Program-made: the position numbers and the translations under genes
Part shown: one piece after another, positions 51,622-64,000 of the stretch
Layout: every line of letters starts with the position of its first letter
Position numbering within the stretch: the first letter of the stretch is position 1
The notes under the pieces: generated by a model
Told to the model about the DNA's origin: nothing
What the model saw: only the letters and a program-made list of their open reading frames with translations
Database searches by the model: none
Assembly: GCF_017939625.1 (NCBI RefSeq)
Contig: NZ_JAGKTC010000003.1
Coordinates: 1-64,000 of the forward strand
Direction: 5' to 3'
DNA length: 64,000 nt
Source: Pseudoxanthomonas helianthi
GTDB taxonomy: Bacteria; Pseudomonadota; Gammaproteobacteria; Xanthomonadales; Xanthomonadaceae

Positions 51622-52037
51622 GCTCGTCATCCCGGCGAAAGCCGGGACCCAGCATTCGATTTTGCTCTCAGATCAACTTCGGGTACAAATCAAGCCATCG
51701 AGGGTTTTCCTTTTCGATGAGTTCGATTTTCCAGGCCCGTTTCCATTCCTTCATGGCTTTTTCGCGTGCGATTGCAGTATCCATCGTCGCGTGTTGCTCG
51801 AACCAGACGAGTTCATGAATCCGATACTTGTTTGTGAATCCGCTTACAAGATCGTTCTTGTGCTGCCAGATTCGCTGGATCAGGTCCGAAGTCACGCCGA
51901 TGTACAACGTCCCGTGATAGCCGCTGGCGAGGATGTAGACGCAGGGTTCTTTCATGGCTTCCTTCCATTGGAGACCGTGTTCCAATTGAACCATGAAAGG
52001 CAGAGGCTGGGTCCCGGCTTCCGCCGGGATGACGAGC
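51622..52037. mobile_element. GIY-YIG cassette bounded by 32-bp inverted repeats
   Basis: The left repeat (51622-51653, starting GCTCGTCATCCCGGCG) and the right repeat (52006-52037, ending CGCCGGGATGACGAGC) are reverse complements at 31 of 32 positions. Each contains its own hairpin (CCCGGC...GCCGGG). The only gene inside is the GIY-YIG nuclease. Total length is 416 bp. No target-site duplication was found by eye. Confidence 0.75.
51668..51955 (-). CDS. GIY-YIG nuclease domain protein (UPF0213-like)
   Basis: A 95-aa single-domain GIY-YIG protein. The signature is VYILASGYHGTLYIGVTSDL, with the family's Arg in IQRIWQHK and Asn in ENPRWLDL. Compact members of this length are usually uncharacterised. 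I chose ATG 51955 (MKEPCVYILAS) with GGAAG a few bases upstream; an in-frame extension reads through the repeat and has no homologous content. It lies inside the inverted-repeat cassette. By family it should nick or cut DNA. Confidence 0.9.
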   Translation of the reverse strand: MKEPCVYILASGYHGTLYIGVTSDLIQRIWQHKNDLVSGFTNKYRIHELVWFEQHATMDTAIAREKAMKEWKRAWKIELIEKENPRWLDLYPKLI

Positions 52038-52080
52038 AAAAGCGAAGCAACGGCACAACGAAAGGCGAGTGGGACGGCGC

Positions 52081-52674
52081 TCAACGCAACGACTTGCGCC
52101 GCTTCTCATCCATCCACTTGTCCGCCTGCGCCGGCCGGTAGTCGCGCATCCACGCGAACAGCGCGTCGAGGTCGTCGCCGTGCCACAGGTCTTGGCGCTG
52201 GTCGGGGTGGAGGAAGCGTTCCTCGACCATGCGGTCGATCATGGCCATCAGCGGCGCGTAGAAGCCGTCCACGTCGAGGAAGGCGCATGGCCGGTCGCCG
52301 ATGCCGAGCTGGCGCCAGGTGAGCATCTCGAACATCTCGTCCAACGTGCCGAAGCCGCCGGGCAGGGCGATGAAGGCGTCGGACAGATCGAACATGCGCA
52401 TCTTGCGTTCGTGCATGTTGGCAACGACCTCGAGCCGGCTCAGGCCCTGGTGCGCGACTTCCCAGCCGACCAGCTGTTCGGGGATTACGCCGATCACTTC
52501 GCCGCCGGCCTGCAGCGCGGCGTCGGCAACGGTACCCATCAGGCCGACGTTGCCGCCGCCGTAGACCAGGGCCAGGCCTTCGCGGGCGATGCGCTGGCCG
52601 AGCGCGACGGCGCGATCGGCGTAGACGGGTTTGGCGCCGGTATTGGAACCGCAGTAGACGCAGATGCTTTTCAT
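52081..52674 (-). CDS. LOG-family nucleotide 5'-monophosphate nucleosidase (TIGR00730)
   Basis: A 197-aa Rossmann-fold protein with the LOG signature PGGFGTLDE (105-113) and the upstream Arg motif MHERKMRM (88-95). YGGGNVGLMG at 38-47 binds the phosphate. Plant LOG enzymes release free cytokinins from riboside monophosphates; bacterial members hydrolyse purine nucleotides. It follows the lpdA terminator. The ATG is at 52674. Confidence 0.92.
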   Translation of the reverse strand: MKSICVYCGSNTGAKPVYADRAVALGQRIAREGLALVYGGGNVGLMGTVADAALQAGGEVIGVIPEQLVGWEVAHQGLSRLEVVANMHERKMRMFDLSDAFIALPGGFGTLDEMFEMLTWRQLGIGDRPCAFLDVDGFYAPLMAMIDRMVEERFLHPDQRQDLWHGDDLDALFAWMRDYRPAQADKWMDEKRRKSLR

Positions 52675-52702
52675 CGATGACTCCGTTGCCGTGCCTGAAA
52701 CG

Positions 52703-52732
52703 CGAAAGGCTCCGCGTTTGCGGAGCCTTTCG
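52703..52732. terminator. Terminator of the sucA-sucB-lpdA operon
   Basis: CGAAAGGCTCCGC, loop GTTT, GCGGAGCCTTTCG: a perfect 13-bp stem with a short T run on the lpdA side, 16 nt past the lpdA stop. Confidence 0.85.
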
Positions 52733-52747
52733 TGCCATTGGGTTCGA

Positions 52748-55601
<2,854 letters not shown>

Positions 55602-55657
55602 GGGGAAAGGCGTCCTTTGGGTGTTCGTATGGGTTGCGGTGCGGAGTGGGGGGGCGC

Positions 55658-58519
55658 TTATTCGGCGGCGATCTGGTTGCCGAGCGGGTTGACCAGCGCG
55701 TCGGCGACCAGCTTCAGCTGTTCCTCGACGTGCTCGGCGAAATGGCCCGCGGCCGGCGACGGCGAGCGCAGGCGACCGGCGTAGTGCAGGGTCTGGCCCT
55801 TGTTGTCGGCCAGGCAGGCCTGCAGGTGGTGCTTGATCTGGTACCACGCGCCCTGGTTCTGCGGTTCTTCCTGGCACCAGACCACGTCGGTGGCCTTTGG
55901 GTAGCGCTTCAGTTCGGCGGCCAGCTGTTCGCGCGGGAACGGATACAGCTGTTCGATGCGGATGATGGCGACGTCGTTCTGGCCGCGCTTCTGCGCGTCT
56001 TCCAGCAGGTCGTAGTAGACCTTGCCCGAGCACGCGACGACGCGCTTGACCTTCTTCGGGTCGGCGGCGTTGCTGTCGGGGATCAGTTCCTGGAAGCCGC
56101 CGTCGGCCAGTTCGTCCAGCGACGACACCGCCAGCTTGTGGCGCAGCAGCGACTTCGGCGTCATCACCACCAGCGGCTTGCGCGTGGTCATGCGCATCTG
56201 CCGGCGGATCATGTGGAAGGCCTGCGCCGGCGTGGTCGGCACGCAGACGAACATGTTCTCCAGCGCGCACAGCTGCAGGAAGCGTTCCAGGCGCGCCGAG
56301 CTGTGCTCGGGGCCCTGGCCTTCGTAGCCGTGCGGCAGGAACAGGGCCAGGCCGCTGATGCGGTCCCACTTGGCCTCGCCGGCGGCGATGAACTGGTCGA
56401 TCACCACCTGCGCGCCGTTGGCGAAGTCGCCGAACTGCGCTTCCCAGATGCATAGGGTGTTCGGGTCGGCGGTGGAATAGCCGTATTCGAAGCCCATCAC
56501 CGCTTCCTCGCTGAGCAGCGAGTCGATCACGGTGGCATCGTTCGGCGAGTCGACCAGTTGGCGCAGCGGCAGGTAGTAGCTGTCGGTCTTCTGGTCGTGC
56601 AGGATCGCGTGGCGATGGAAGAACGTGCCGCGGCCGGCGTCCTGGCCGACCAGGCGCAGGCGGTGGTTTTCCGACAGCAACGTGGCGTAGGCCAGGTTCT
56701 CGGCGAAGCCCCAGTCGCCCGGCAATTCGCCGGCGGTCATCTTGGCGCGGTCTTCGTAGATCTTGGCCACGCGCGGGTGCAGGGTCACGCCGGCGGGGAT
56801 CGTGTTGATGATCTTCGCCAGCTGCTGCAGCTTGCTCTTCTTGAAGGTGGTGTCGACCTTGTCGCTGAGCTTGCCCGACAGGTACTTCGACCAGTCGATG
56901 TTGAGTTCGTAGTCCTCGGCCTTGGCCGTGGCCAGCTCGGTGGTGACTTCGCCCGAGTCGAGCTTGTTGCGGTAGCCATCGACCAGCGCCTGGGCCTCGC
57001 CGGCCTTCAGCGTGCCCTCGGTTTCCAGCTGCGCGGCATACAGCTCGCGCGTGGTCTTGTGCTTGCGGATGACCTGGTACATCACCGGCTGGGTCGCGGC
57101 CGGTTCGTCGGCTTCGTTGTGGCCGTGGCGGCGGTAGCAGACCAGGTCGATGACCACGTCCTTCTTGAACGCCTGGCGGAAGTCGTAGGCCAGCTGCGCG
57201 CAGAACACCACCGCTTCCGGGTCGTCGCCGTTCACGTGCAGGATCGGCGCGCCGACCATCTTGGCCACGTCGGTGCAGTACAGGGTGGAGCGGGCATCGT
57301 CGCGCGCGCTGGTGGTGAAGCCGATCTGGTTGTTGACCACCACGTGCACGGTGCCGCCGACCACGAAACCGCGCGCCTGCGACATCTGCAGCAGTTCCAT
57401 GTTGACGCCCTGGCCGGCGAAGGCGGCGTCGCCGTGGATCAGCACCGGCAGGACCTGGGCATGCTCGGTGTCGCCGCGGCGCTCCTGGCGAGAACGCACG
57501 CTGCCGGCCACGACCGGGTTGACGATTTCCAGGTGCGACGGGTTGAACGCCAGCGCCAGGTGCACCGGACCGCCATCGGTGGCGATGTCGGCGGAGAAGC
57601 CCATGTGGTACTTCACGTCGCCGGTGTGGGCGCGGTCGCTGGCGGCGTGCTCGAACTTGCCTTCGAACTCGTCGAACAGCTTGCGCGGGTTCTTGCCCAG
57701 CGTATTGACCAGCACGTTGAGGCGGCCGCGGTGGGCCATGCCGACCACGATGTCCTTGACCTTGTCGGCGCCGGCGCGGCGCACGACCACGTCGAGCAGC
57801 GGGATCAGTGCATCTCCGCCTTCCAGCGAGAAGCGCTTCTGGCCGACGTACTTGGTGTGCAGGTAGCGCTCCAGGCCCTCGGCGGCGGTGATCCGCTCCA
57901 GGGTGCGGCGCTTGGCGGCCGGATCCAGGCCGAAACGGCCGCCGGCGGCTTCCAGGCGCTCGTACAGCCACTTGCGCTGGGCCACTTCCGGGATGTGCAT
58001 GAACTCGGCGCCGATGCTGCCGGTATACGTGGCCTTCAACCGGGCCAGCAGGTCGCGCAGCTTCATCCGCGGCTGCCCGGCGACGCCGCCGGTGCTGAAT
58101 TCGCCGTCGAGGTCGGCGTCGGACAGGTTGTGGAAGGCCAGGCCGAGGTCCGGCGAGTCCAGCCGCGGGGTCAGGCCCAGCGGATCGAGGTTGGCGGCGA
58201 GGTGGCCGCGCGAGCGGTAGGCGGTGATCAGGCGGCCGACGTTGCGGCCGCGCTCGTCGCTGGCGGTCGGGGCCGCGGCGCCGTTGCCGGCGGCCAGGCC
58301 GTTGTGGGCATGTTTCGCCGCCTCGGCGATCTGGGCGATGACCGCCGAATGCGGCACGTCGCCGGCTTCGCGGCCCTTGAAGGCGTCGAAGTAGGCCTTC
58401 CACTTCGGCCCGACGCTGTCGGGTGCCACCAGGTACTGCTCGTAGAGGTCTTCGACGTAGGAGGCATTGCCCCCGTTGAGTTGCGAGGATTGCGCGAACT
58501 GCTTGAGTAGGTTGTCCAC
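55658..58519 (-). CDS. sucA: 2-oxoglutarate dehydrogenase E1
   Basis: A 953-aa thiamin-diphosphate enzyme that decarboxylates 2-oxoglutarate in the TCA cycle. It opens [20 protein letters not shown], with the ThDP loop in [13 protein letters not shown] followed by [10 protein letters not shown], and ends [10 protein letters not shown]. The start codon is GTG at 58519 (on the minus strand, CAC in the plus strand), and no good Shine-Dalgarno precedes it. It heads the sucA-sucB-lpdA operon. Confidence 0.97.
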   Translation of the reverse strand: MDNLLKQFAQSSQLNGGNASYVEDLYEQYLVAPDSVGPKWKAYFDAFKGREAGDVPHSAVIAQIAEAAKHAHNGLAAGNGAAAPTASDERGRNVGRLITAYRSRGHLAANLDPLGLTPRLDSPDLGLAFHNLSDADLDGEFSTGGVAGQPRMKLRDLLARLKATYTGSIGAEFMHIPEVAQRKWLYERLEAAGGRFGLDPAAKRRTLERITAAEGLERYLHTKYVGQKRFSLEGGDALIPLLDVVVRRAGADKVKDIVVGMAHRGRLNVLVNTLGKNPRKLFDEFEGKFEHAASDRAHTGDVKYHMGFSADIATDGGPVHLALAFNPSHLEIVNPVVAGSVRSRQERRGDTEHAQVLPVLIHGDAAFAGQGVNMELLQMSQARGFVVGGTVHVVVNNQIGFTTSARDDARSTLYCTDVAKMVGAPILHVNGDDPEAVVFCAQLAYDFRQAFKKDVVIDLVCYRRHGHNEADEPAATQPVMYQVIRKHKTTRELYAAQLETEGTLKAGEAQALVDGYRNKLDSGEVTTELATAKAEDYELNIDWSKYLSGKLSDKVDTTFKKSKLQQLAKIINTIPAGVTLHPRVAKIYEDRAKMTAGELPGDWGFAENLAYATLLSENHRLRLVGQDAGRGTFFHRHAILHDQKTDSYYLPLRQLVDSPNDATVIDSLLSEEAVMGFEYGYSTADPNTLCIWEAQFGDFANGAQVVIDQFIAAGEAKWDRISGLALFLPHGYEGQGPEHSSARLERFLQLCALENMFVCVPTTPAQAFHMIRRQMRMTTRKPLVVMTPKSLLRHKLAVSSLDELADGGFQELIPDSNAADPKKVKRVVACSGKVYYDLLEDAQKRGQNDVAIIRIEQLYPFPREQLAAELKRYPKATDVVWCQEEPQNQGAWYQIKHHLQACLADNKGQTLHYAGRLRSPSPAAGHFAEHVEEQLKLVADALVNPLGNQIAAE

Positions 58520-58691
58520 GATGTTGGCTGGCTTTTGCGGGGGAATGGCCGTGACGGCTCTTGTTCGGTGCGGATGGTTTGGCGGAAAACCAAGGCCGGG
58601 CCGTCAGGCACGGTCGATAGCCCGCAAATTATACGCGCACCCCGCGGCCGGGGCGTCATTCGATATCAACGACTTAGACCAAAGGCGGGGT

Positions 58692-59594
58692 TTACAGGTC
58701 CAGGGCCCGGTACAAGGTGCAGATCCGCGCGCGTTCCCAGGTACGGGTGAATTCTTCCTGCAGCTGGCGGGCCCGCGCAGGTTCGTCGAGGCGGGCTTCG
58801 CCCTCCAGGCGATGGCCGAGCGGGCGGAAGTACCAGCCGCCGGTGTCGTTGGCGACGAAGGCGGAGGGCCAGGCGCGATCGACCGGGTCGTGGATCTCGC
58901 GGAAGGCGAATACGCTGGGCAGGCGCTGGGCCAGCGGCAGCAGCGGGGCCAGCGCGTGTTGTGGCGCGGCTGCGTCGTGCAGCAGCACGCGGATCTCCAC
59001 CGGGCCCAGCCGCGTGGCCAGCCGGCGCAACGCATCCAGCACCAGCGGGGCATCGAACAGGCCGGGATCCAGGTCGCGACTGTAGATGACCAGTGAGCGC
59101 CGGGCCTGCGTGGCCAGCGCGGCGGTCATCGCCACGGCGGCGGAGCGTTGCTCGATGGCGGTGGCTCCGCGCAGCGCGCGCCGCATGGTCTGGTGTTCGA
59201 TGCCGGCTTCCTCGAATCGCCCGCCCTGCGGCACGAACCCATGGCGGGCATAGAAGTGCTCGGCCGAGACCTGGGCGTGCAGCGAAACTTCGGACCAGCC
59301 CAGCGCGCGGGCCTGTTCCAGCAGGGCCAGCAGCAGCGCGTCGCCGATGCCGCGCCCGCGCCATTGGGGCAGCACGGCCATGCGACCGATCCGGCGATCC
59401 GGGGTCAGGCGACCGGTGCCGATGGGCGCGCCGGCGGCATCGCGGGCGATGACGTGGTGGCAGGCGGCGTCCGAACCATCCCATTCCAGCGCGGCGGGTA
59501 CGCCCTGTTCGAGGACGAACACGGCTTCGCGGACCTTGCGCAGGTCTTCGGCGCCGGTGGCGAAATCGACGGGCTGGACGAGGAAGTCGGGCAT
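58692..59594 (-). CDS. GNAT acetyltransferase fused to a second domain
   Basis: A 300-aa fusion. The N-terminal half (about 1-145) is a GNAT domain of the ElaA/YjcF kind: GRLTPDRRIGRMAVLPQWRG then GRGIGDALL is the acetyl-CoA binding motif A. The C-terminal half (about 150-300) has RRSLVIYSRDLDPGLFDAPL, PVEIRVLLHDAAAP and GGWYFRPLGHRLEGEARLDE; it is unlike a GNAT domain and resembles a PLD-like or DUF-type fold. Neither substrate is known. It is transcribed toward sucA and separated from it by about 170 nt. Confidence 0.8.
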   Translation of the reverse strand: MPDFLVQPVDFATGAEDLRKVREAVFVLEQGVPAALEWDGSDAACHHVIARDAAGAPIGTGRLTPDRRIGRMAVLPQWRGRGIGDALLLALLEQARALGWSEVSLHAQVSAEHFYARHGFVPQGGRFEEAGIEHQTMRRALRGATAIEQRSAAVAMTAALATQARRSLVIYSRDLDPGLFDAPLVLDALRRLATRLGPVEIRVLLHDAAAPQHALAPLLPLAQRLPSVFAFREIHDPVDRAWPSAFVANDTGGWYFRPLGHRLEGEARLDEPARARQLQEEFTRTWERARICTLYRALDL

Positions 59595-59633
59595 GGCGGC
59601 ATTGTAGGAGCGGACTTCGCCGGGAAGGGTTTC

Positions 59634-59713
59634 GTGGAGCGGCCTTGGCCGCGAATGCTTTTCGGCGATTACCGGAGTTCCGGGAAAGCATTCGCGGCCA
59701 AGGCCGCTTGCAC
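59634..59713. repeat. 80-bp inverted repeat, AGCGGCCTTGGCCGCGAATGC family
   Basis: Perfect inverted arms of 24 bp (59638-59661 and 59685-59708, outer end AGCGGCCTTGGCCGCGAATG) surround a 23-nt centre. It lies between the roxA stop and the GNAT gene and probably terminates roxA transcripts. Confidence 0.85.
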
Positions 59714-59717
59714 AGGT

Positions 59718-60938
59718 TCAGTCCTCGTCGCCGGCTTCGCCCAGCAGCTGGTAATGGCCCAGCGCCAGCAGTTCCAGCACGGCCTCGCGTCCGGCTTCAC
59801 CCAACGCGGAATAACCGGTGCCGTCCAGCGTTTCCGCCGCGGCGATGCGCTGCGCGTCCTTTACCGGCAGGGTGAACTCCAGGCCGCTGCAGAAAAGTTG
59901 CGCACCGCCGGCTTTCGTGGAACGCGTCGCTTTCCGCCACGCCAGTCGCGACATCGGGTGGCGATGCAGTTCCGCACCATGGCCGAGGTCCCACTCGATC
60001 TCGATCCGCGAGCGAGCGGAAGGCGTCGGCGCGACTTCGCCCGCGCTGCGATAGGTGGTGATGAAGCGGCCGAACCAGCCGGCCAGCTTGTCCGGGTCGT
60101 TCATCCGCAACGCGTTCAACGCTTCGACCACGCGGCCCATCGCCGCGGTGTCGATTTCGTACGGATCGGTCGGCGGCGTCAAGTCGCGGTCGCCGTAGCG
60201 CAGGCCTTCGTCGGCATCGGCGACCAGCGTATCGAGGTAGTCGCCGATCAACTCGGCGGCGGACGGCGCGCGCATGCCCACCGAGAAGGTCAGGCACGGA
60301 TTCACCGCGACGCCGTGGTGGGGCACGCCCGGCGGCAGGTACAGCATGTCGCCCGGCTGCAGCACCCAGTCGTGGGTCGGGTTGAATTCGCGCAGCAGTT
60401 TCAATTCCACGTCGTCGCGGAAAGCCGTGGGCGGATTCGGGCGCGCGTCGATCTGCCAGCGGCGTTCGCCCTGCGCCTGCAGCAGGAACACGTCGTACTG
60501 GTCGACGTGCGCGCCGACCGAACCGCCGGTCGCGGCGAAGCTGACCATGATGTCGTCGATGCGCCAGCGCGGCAGGAAATCGAAATGCGCCAGCAGTGCG
60601 CGCACGTCTTCGTCCCACTTGTCCACGTCCTGCACCAGCAGGGTCCAGTCGTGGTGCGGCATGCCGGGGAATTCTTCTTCCTGGAACGGACCGCTGCGCA
60701 GCGTCCAGGCGTCGCTGGGGCGGTCGTGGACGACGATGCGCGACAGCGCGGCTTCCTCGCAGGCCAGGCCGGCCAGGTCCTCCGGCTGGATCGGGGAGAC
60801 GAAGCCGGGGAAGGCGTTGCGGATCAGCAACGGCCGCTTCTGCCAGTAATCGCGCAGGAACTGCGCCGGCGGCATGCCCAGCGGCGGCAGCTTGCTGGCG
60901 TCGATCTCGAAGGAAGGCGCGGGTTTGCGGGGGCTCAT
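59718..60938 (-). CDS. roxA: 50S ribosomal protein uL16 3-hydroxylase (RoxA/YcfD)
   Basis: A 406-aa JmjC-type Fe(II)/2-oxoglutarate dioxygenase that hydroxylates an Arg of ribosomal protein uL16. Metal ligands are His144 and Asp146 in GAHVDQYD and one of the His pair 207-208 in VPHHGV. A winged-helix-like C-terminal domain (about 300-400) completes the family structure. Its ATG overlaps the VOC protein stop by 4 nt (60935-60938), so it is the last gene of a coupled unit with the VOC protein and the B3 lactamase. Confidence 0.95.
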   Translation of the reverse strand: MSPRKPAPSFEIDASKLPPLGMPPAQFLRDYWQKRPLLIRNAFPGFVSPIQPEDLAGLACEEAALSRIVVHDRPSDAWTLRSGPFQEEEFPGMPHHDWTLLVQDVDKWDEDVRALLAHFDFLPRWRIDDIMVSFAATGGSVGAHVDQYDVFLLQAQGERRWQIDARPNPPTAFRDDVELKLLREFNPTHDWVLQPGDMLYLPPGVPHHGVAVNPCLTFSVGMRAPSAAELIGDYLDTLVADADEGLRYGDRDLTPPTDPYEIDTAAMGRVVEALNALRMNDPDKLAGWFGRFITTYRSAGEVAPTPSARSRIEIEWDLGHGAELHRHPMSRLAWRKATRSTKAGGAQLFCSGLEFTLPVKDAQRIAAAETLDGTGYSALGEAGREAVLELLALGHYQLLGEAGDED

Positions 60939-61330
60939 CTTTGGATTTCGTCGTAACCGCGGCCGAGGAACTGTAGCAGGCACCAGCCATGGCCGAAGGG
61001 ATCGGCGACCTGCACGATGCGACCCCATTCGGCTTCGCGAACCGGTCCCTCGGCCACGGCGCCGGCCGTCAGCGCGCGCTGCAATGCGACTTCGAGATCG
61101 TCGACGACTACATCGCAGTGCACCGGCGTCCAGTGACGCGCATAGTCGCGCCGCGAACCGGATGCGCCTTCGCTGCCGGGTGCCTTCTGCAGCAGGTAGA
61201 TCGGCGCTTCCGCACCGAGCAGTTCGATCACGCCATCGAAGCGGCGACCGGGCACCAGGCCGAATGCCGCGCAATAGAACGCCTCGGCCCGTTGGAGGTC
61301 ATCGACATCGATGTTGAGCAGCAGTTTCAC
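60935..61330 (-). CDS. VOC-family (glyoxalase/bleomycin-resistance) protein
   Basis: A 131-aa paired beta-alpha-beta-beta-beta protein ([70 protein letters not shown]). The family ranges from glyoxalases to dioxygenases and drug-binding proteins, and metal ligands are not clear here. It overlaps the lactamase gene by 4 nt upstream and roxA by 4 nt downstream. Its function cannot be told from sequence. Confidence 0.88.
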   Translation of the reverse strand: MKLLLNIDVDDLQRAEAFYCAAFGLVPGRRFDGVIELLGAEAPIYLLQKAPGSEGASGSRRDYARHWTPVHCDVVVDDLEVALQRALTAGAVAEGPVREAEWGRIVQVADPFGHGWCLLQFLGRGYDEIQR

Positions 61331-62271
61331 GGCGTCGCTTTCGACTTCTCACCGGCCAGGCGCGCGTCGAGGTTCTTGCGGGCAACGGCAGCGTAGTTGC
61401 GGCAGGCGTCGGCAGCGACCAACGGCTGCTTCGCGGTGGGCCCGATGCGATTCCACAACTTGCTGGCCGCGGGGTGCGGGGTCACCAGGACGTCGCAGGG
61501 CAGGATCGCGACGGTGTCCAGCGTCTTGCGGAAGGCGGTCAGGTAGCCTGGGTGCGCGGCGTCGTCGCCATAGCGGAAAACATCGTCGGCGATCGCGCTC
61601 AGGCTGTCGACATAGGCGAAGTCGCGGCATTGCCCGGCGTCGTCGCAGCTGCGCCAGGTCCAACTGGTGCCGCCGGGCGTATGTCCTGGCGTGGCATGCG
61701 CGCTCAAGCGGAGGGAGCCGAGCTCGAGCACGTGCCCGTCATCGATGCGTCGCACGCTGGCGGTGGCCGGCATAGGCTGGTGGATCAGGAACTGCGGATC
61801 GGTGCGGTCGACGTTGCCGCGTTCCAGCGCCACCGCCGCGGGGGCGCGGGCCAGTACGGTAGCGCCGGTGTCGCGCTGCAGCTGCGCGATGCCGCCGGCA
61901 TGGTCGTTGTGTTCGTGCGAGCCGACGATGAACTTCACGTCGCGCGGGTCGAAGCCCAGCGCGCGGATGTTGGCTTCGACCAGCGGCGCGGCCTTTTCGG
62001 TGCCCGCGTCGACCAGCACGTGGCCTTGCGGCGAAGTCACCAGCAGGGCGCTGATGCCGCAGGTGCCGACGTACCAGGTATTGCCGAAGATCCGCTGCGG
62101 CGGCGCGCGGTCGTTCCATCCATCCATCGGGTCGGCGTCGGCGAAGCAGGCGACGGCATTTGCGGTTGCTGTGCTGCCGGCACTGGGCGTGGCTCGGGGG
62201 GCCGCACAACCTGTCGCCAGGGCGATGTAGGCAATTGTCGGCAGGGAAACAAGTGCGGAGCGGATGTTCAT
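61327..62271 (-). CDS. Subclass B3 metallo-beta-lactamase (lipoprotein)
   Basis: A 314-aa enzyme with a lipobox (ALATGC, Cys22). Zinc ligands follow the B3 pattern: His119, His121, Asp123 and His124 in [11 protein letters not shown], His197 in [11 protein letters not shown] and His266 in [12 protein letters not shown]3 lactamases hydrolyse carbapenems and other beta-lactams, but many family members of this kind have weak or other hydrolase activity. Membrane anchoring by lipidation is expected from the lipobox. It heads the coupled unit with the VOC protein and roxA. Confidence 0.92.
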   Translation of the reverse strand: MNIRSALVSLPTIAYIALATGCAAPRATPSAGSTATANAVACFADADPMDGWNDRAPPQRIFGNTWYVGTCGISALLVTSPQGHVLVDAGTEKAAPLVEANIRALGFDPRDVKFIVGSHEHNDHAGGIAQLQRDTGATVLARAPAAVALERGNVDRTDPQFLIHQPMPATASVRRIDDGHVLELGSLRLSAHATPGHTPGGTSWTWRSCDDAGQCRDFAYVDSLSAIADDVFRYGDDAAHPGYLTAFRKTLDTVAILPCDVLVTPHPAASKLWNRIGPTAKQPLVAADACRNYAAVARKNLDARLAGEKSKATP

Positions 62272-62389
62272 GGGAAATTGTCAGTTCGCCATCCCGGCGC
62301 AGGCCGGCGCTATTTTTGCGACCGTCCGGGTGAAGGAAAAACCCGGTTGAAGGCTGATTCCGGGCTGTGCTGTGCCGGGATACCGCGCG

Positions 62390-64000
<1,611 letters not shown>

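Noticed and set aside
51956-52084. N-terminal extension of the GIY-YIG protein
   Set aside because: It translates the flanking inverted repeat (LVIPAEAGTQ type), not a protein domain.

Overview
This is a GC-rich, gene-dense chromosomal window. Gene order and several residues point to the Xanthomonadaceae/Lysobacteraceae (Lysobacter, Luteimonas, Thermomonas or a relative). The pointers are smc and zipA close to ligA, a vapBC pair between acnA and acnB, a sucA-sucB-lpdA operon, GyrA with Gln83, and many palindromic intergenic repeats. The genus is an inference, since no rRNA or tRNA lies in the window. Almost everything is housekeeping or envelope function, and the unusual content lies in the intergenic repeats and small accessory genes.

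Left third (1-22,500): an Ala-rich lipoprotein cut by the window edge, a thiolase, and a secreted S8 protease with an autotransporter barrel. Then acnA and acnB diverge around a VapB/VapC-type pair. A REP-associated tyrosine transposase (RAYT) follows, bracketed by inverted REP pairs. Next come the nudix-mnmA-hflD operon, clpS and clpA, and a YtrA-type regulator in one operon with an ABC ATPase, a permease carrying a large extracytoplasmic domain, and a secreted S9 peptidase.

Middle (22,500-45,700): smc and zipA, then an interruption before ligA made of an immunity-like orphan, a small secreted protein and a Tat-exported PLP aminotransferase, with long inverted repeats between them. After ligA come epmA, a triple-DUF3011 secreted protein, mtnA and gyrA. 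A lipoprotein alpha-2-macroglobulin is paired with the penicillin-binding protein PBP1C (pbpC).

Right third (45,700-64,000): a ferritin-like protein, peroxiredoxin, Hsp20 and CbpA (whose 3' end is duplicated downstream), a CheY-like regulator, and acuI. A 416-bp GIY-YIG cassette follows, bounded by 32-bp near-perfect inverted repeats, then a LOG-family protein and the 2-oxoglutarate dehydrogenase operon sucA-sucB-lpdA. Last are a GNAT fusion protein, an overlapping set of subclass B3 metallo-beta-lactamase, VOC protein and RoxA hydroxylase, and purB.

Three themes cut across the window. A roughly 195-bp multi-hairpin element occurs twice, both times just 5' of a start codon and in the same orientation to the gene (pbpC, purB). 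Several genes (clpS, ligA, mtnA) have a TANNNT box 6-7 nt before the ATG, suggesting leaderless mRNAs. Many gene ends carry long inverted repeats of a few families that probably serve as bidirectional terminators. TCA-cycle genes are well represented (acnA, acnB, sucA, sucB, lpdA), as are proteostasis genes (clpS, clpA, hsp20, cbpA) and translation-quality genes (mnmA, epmA, roxA).
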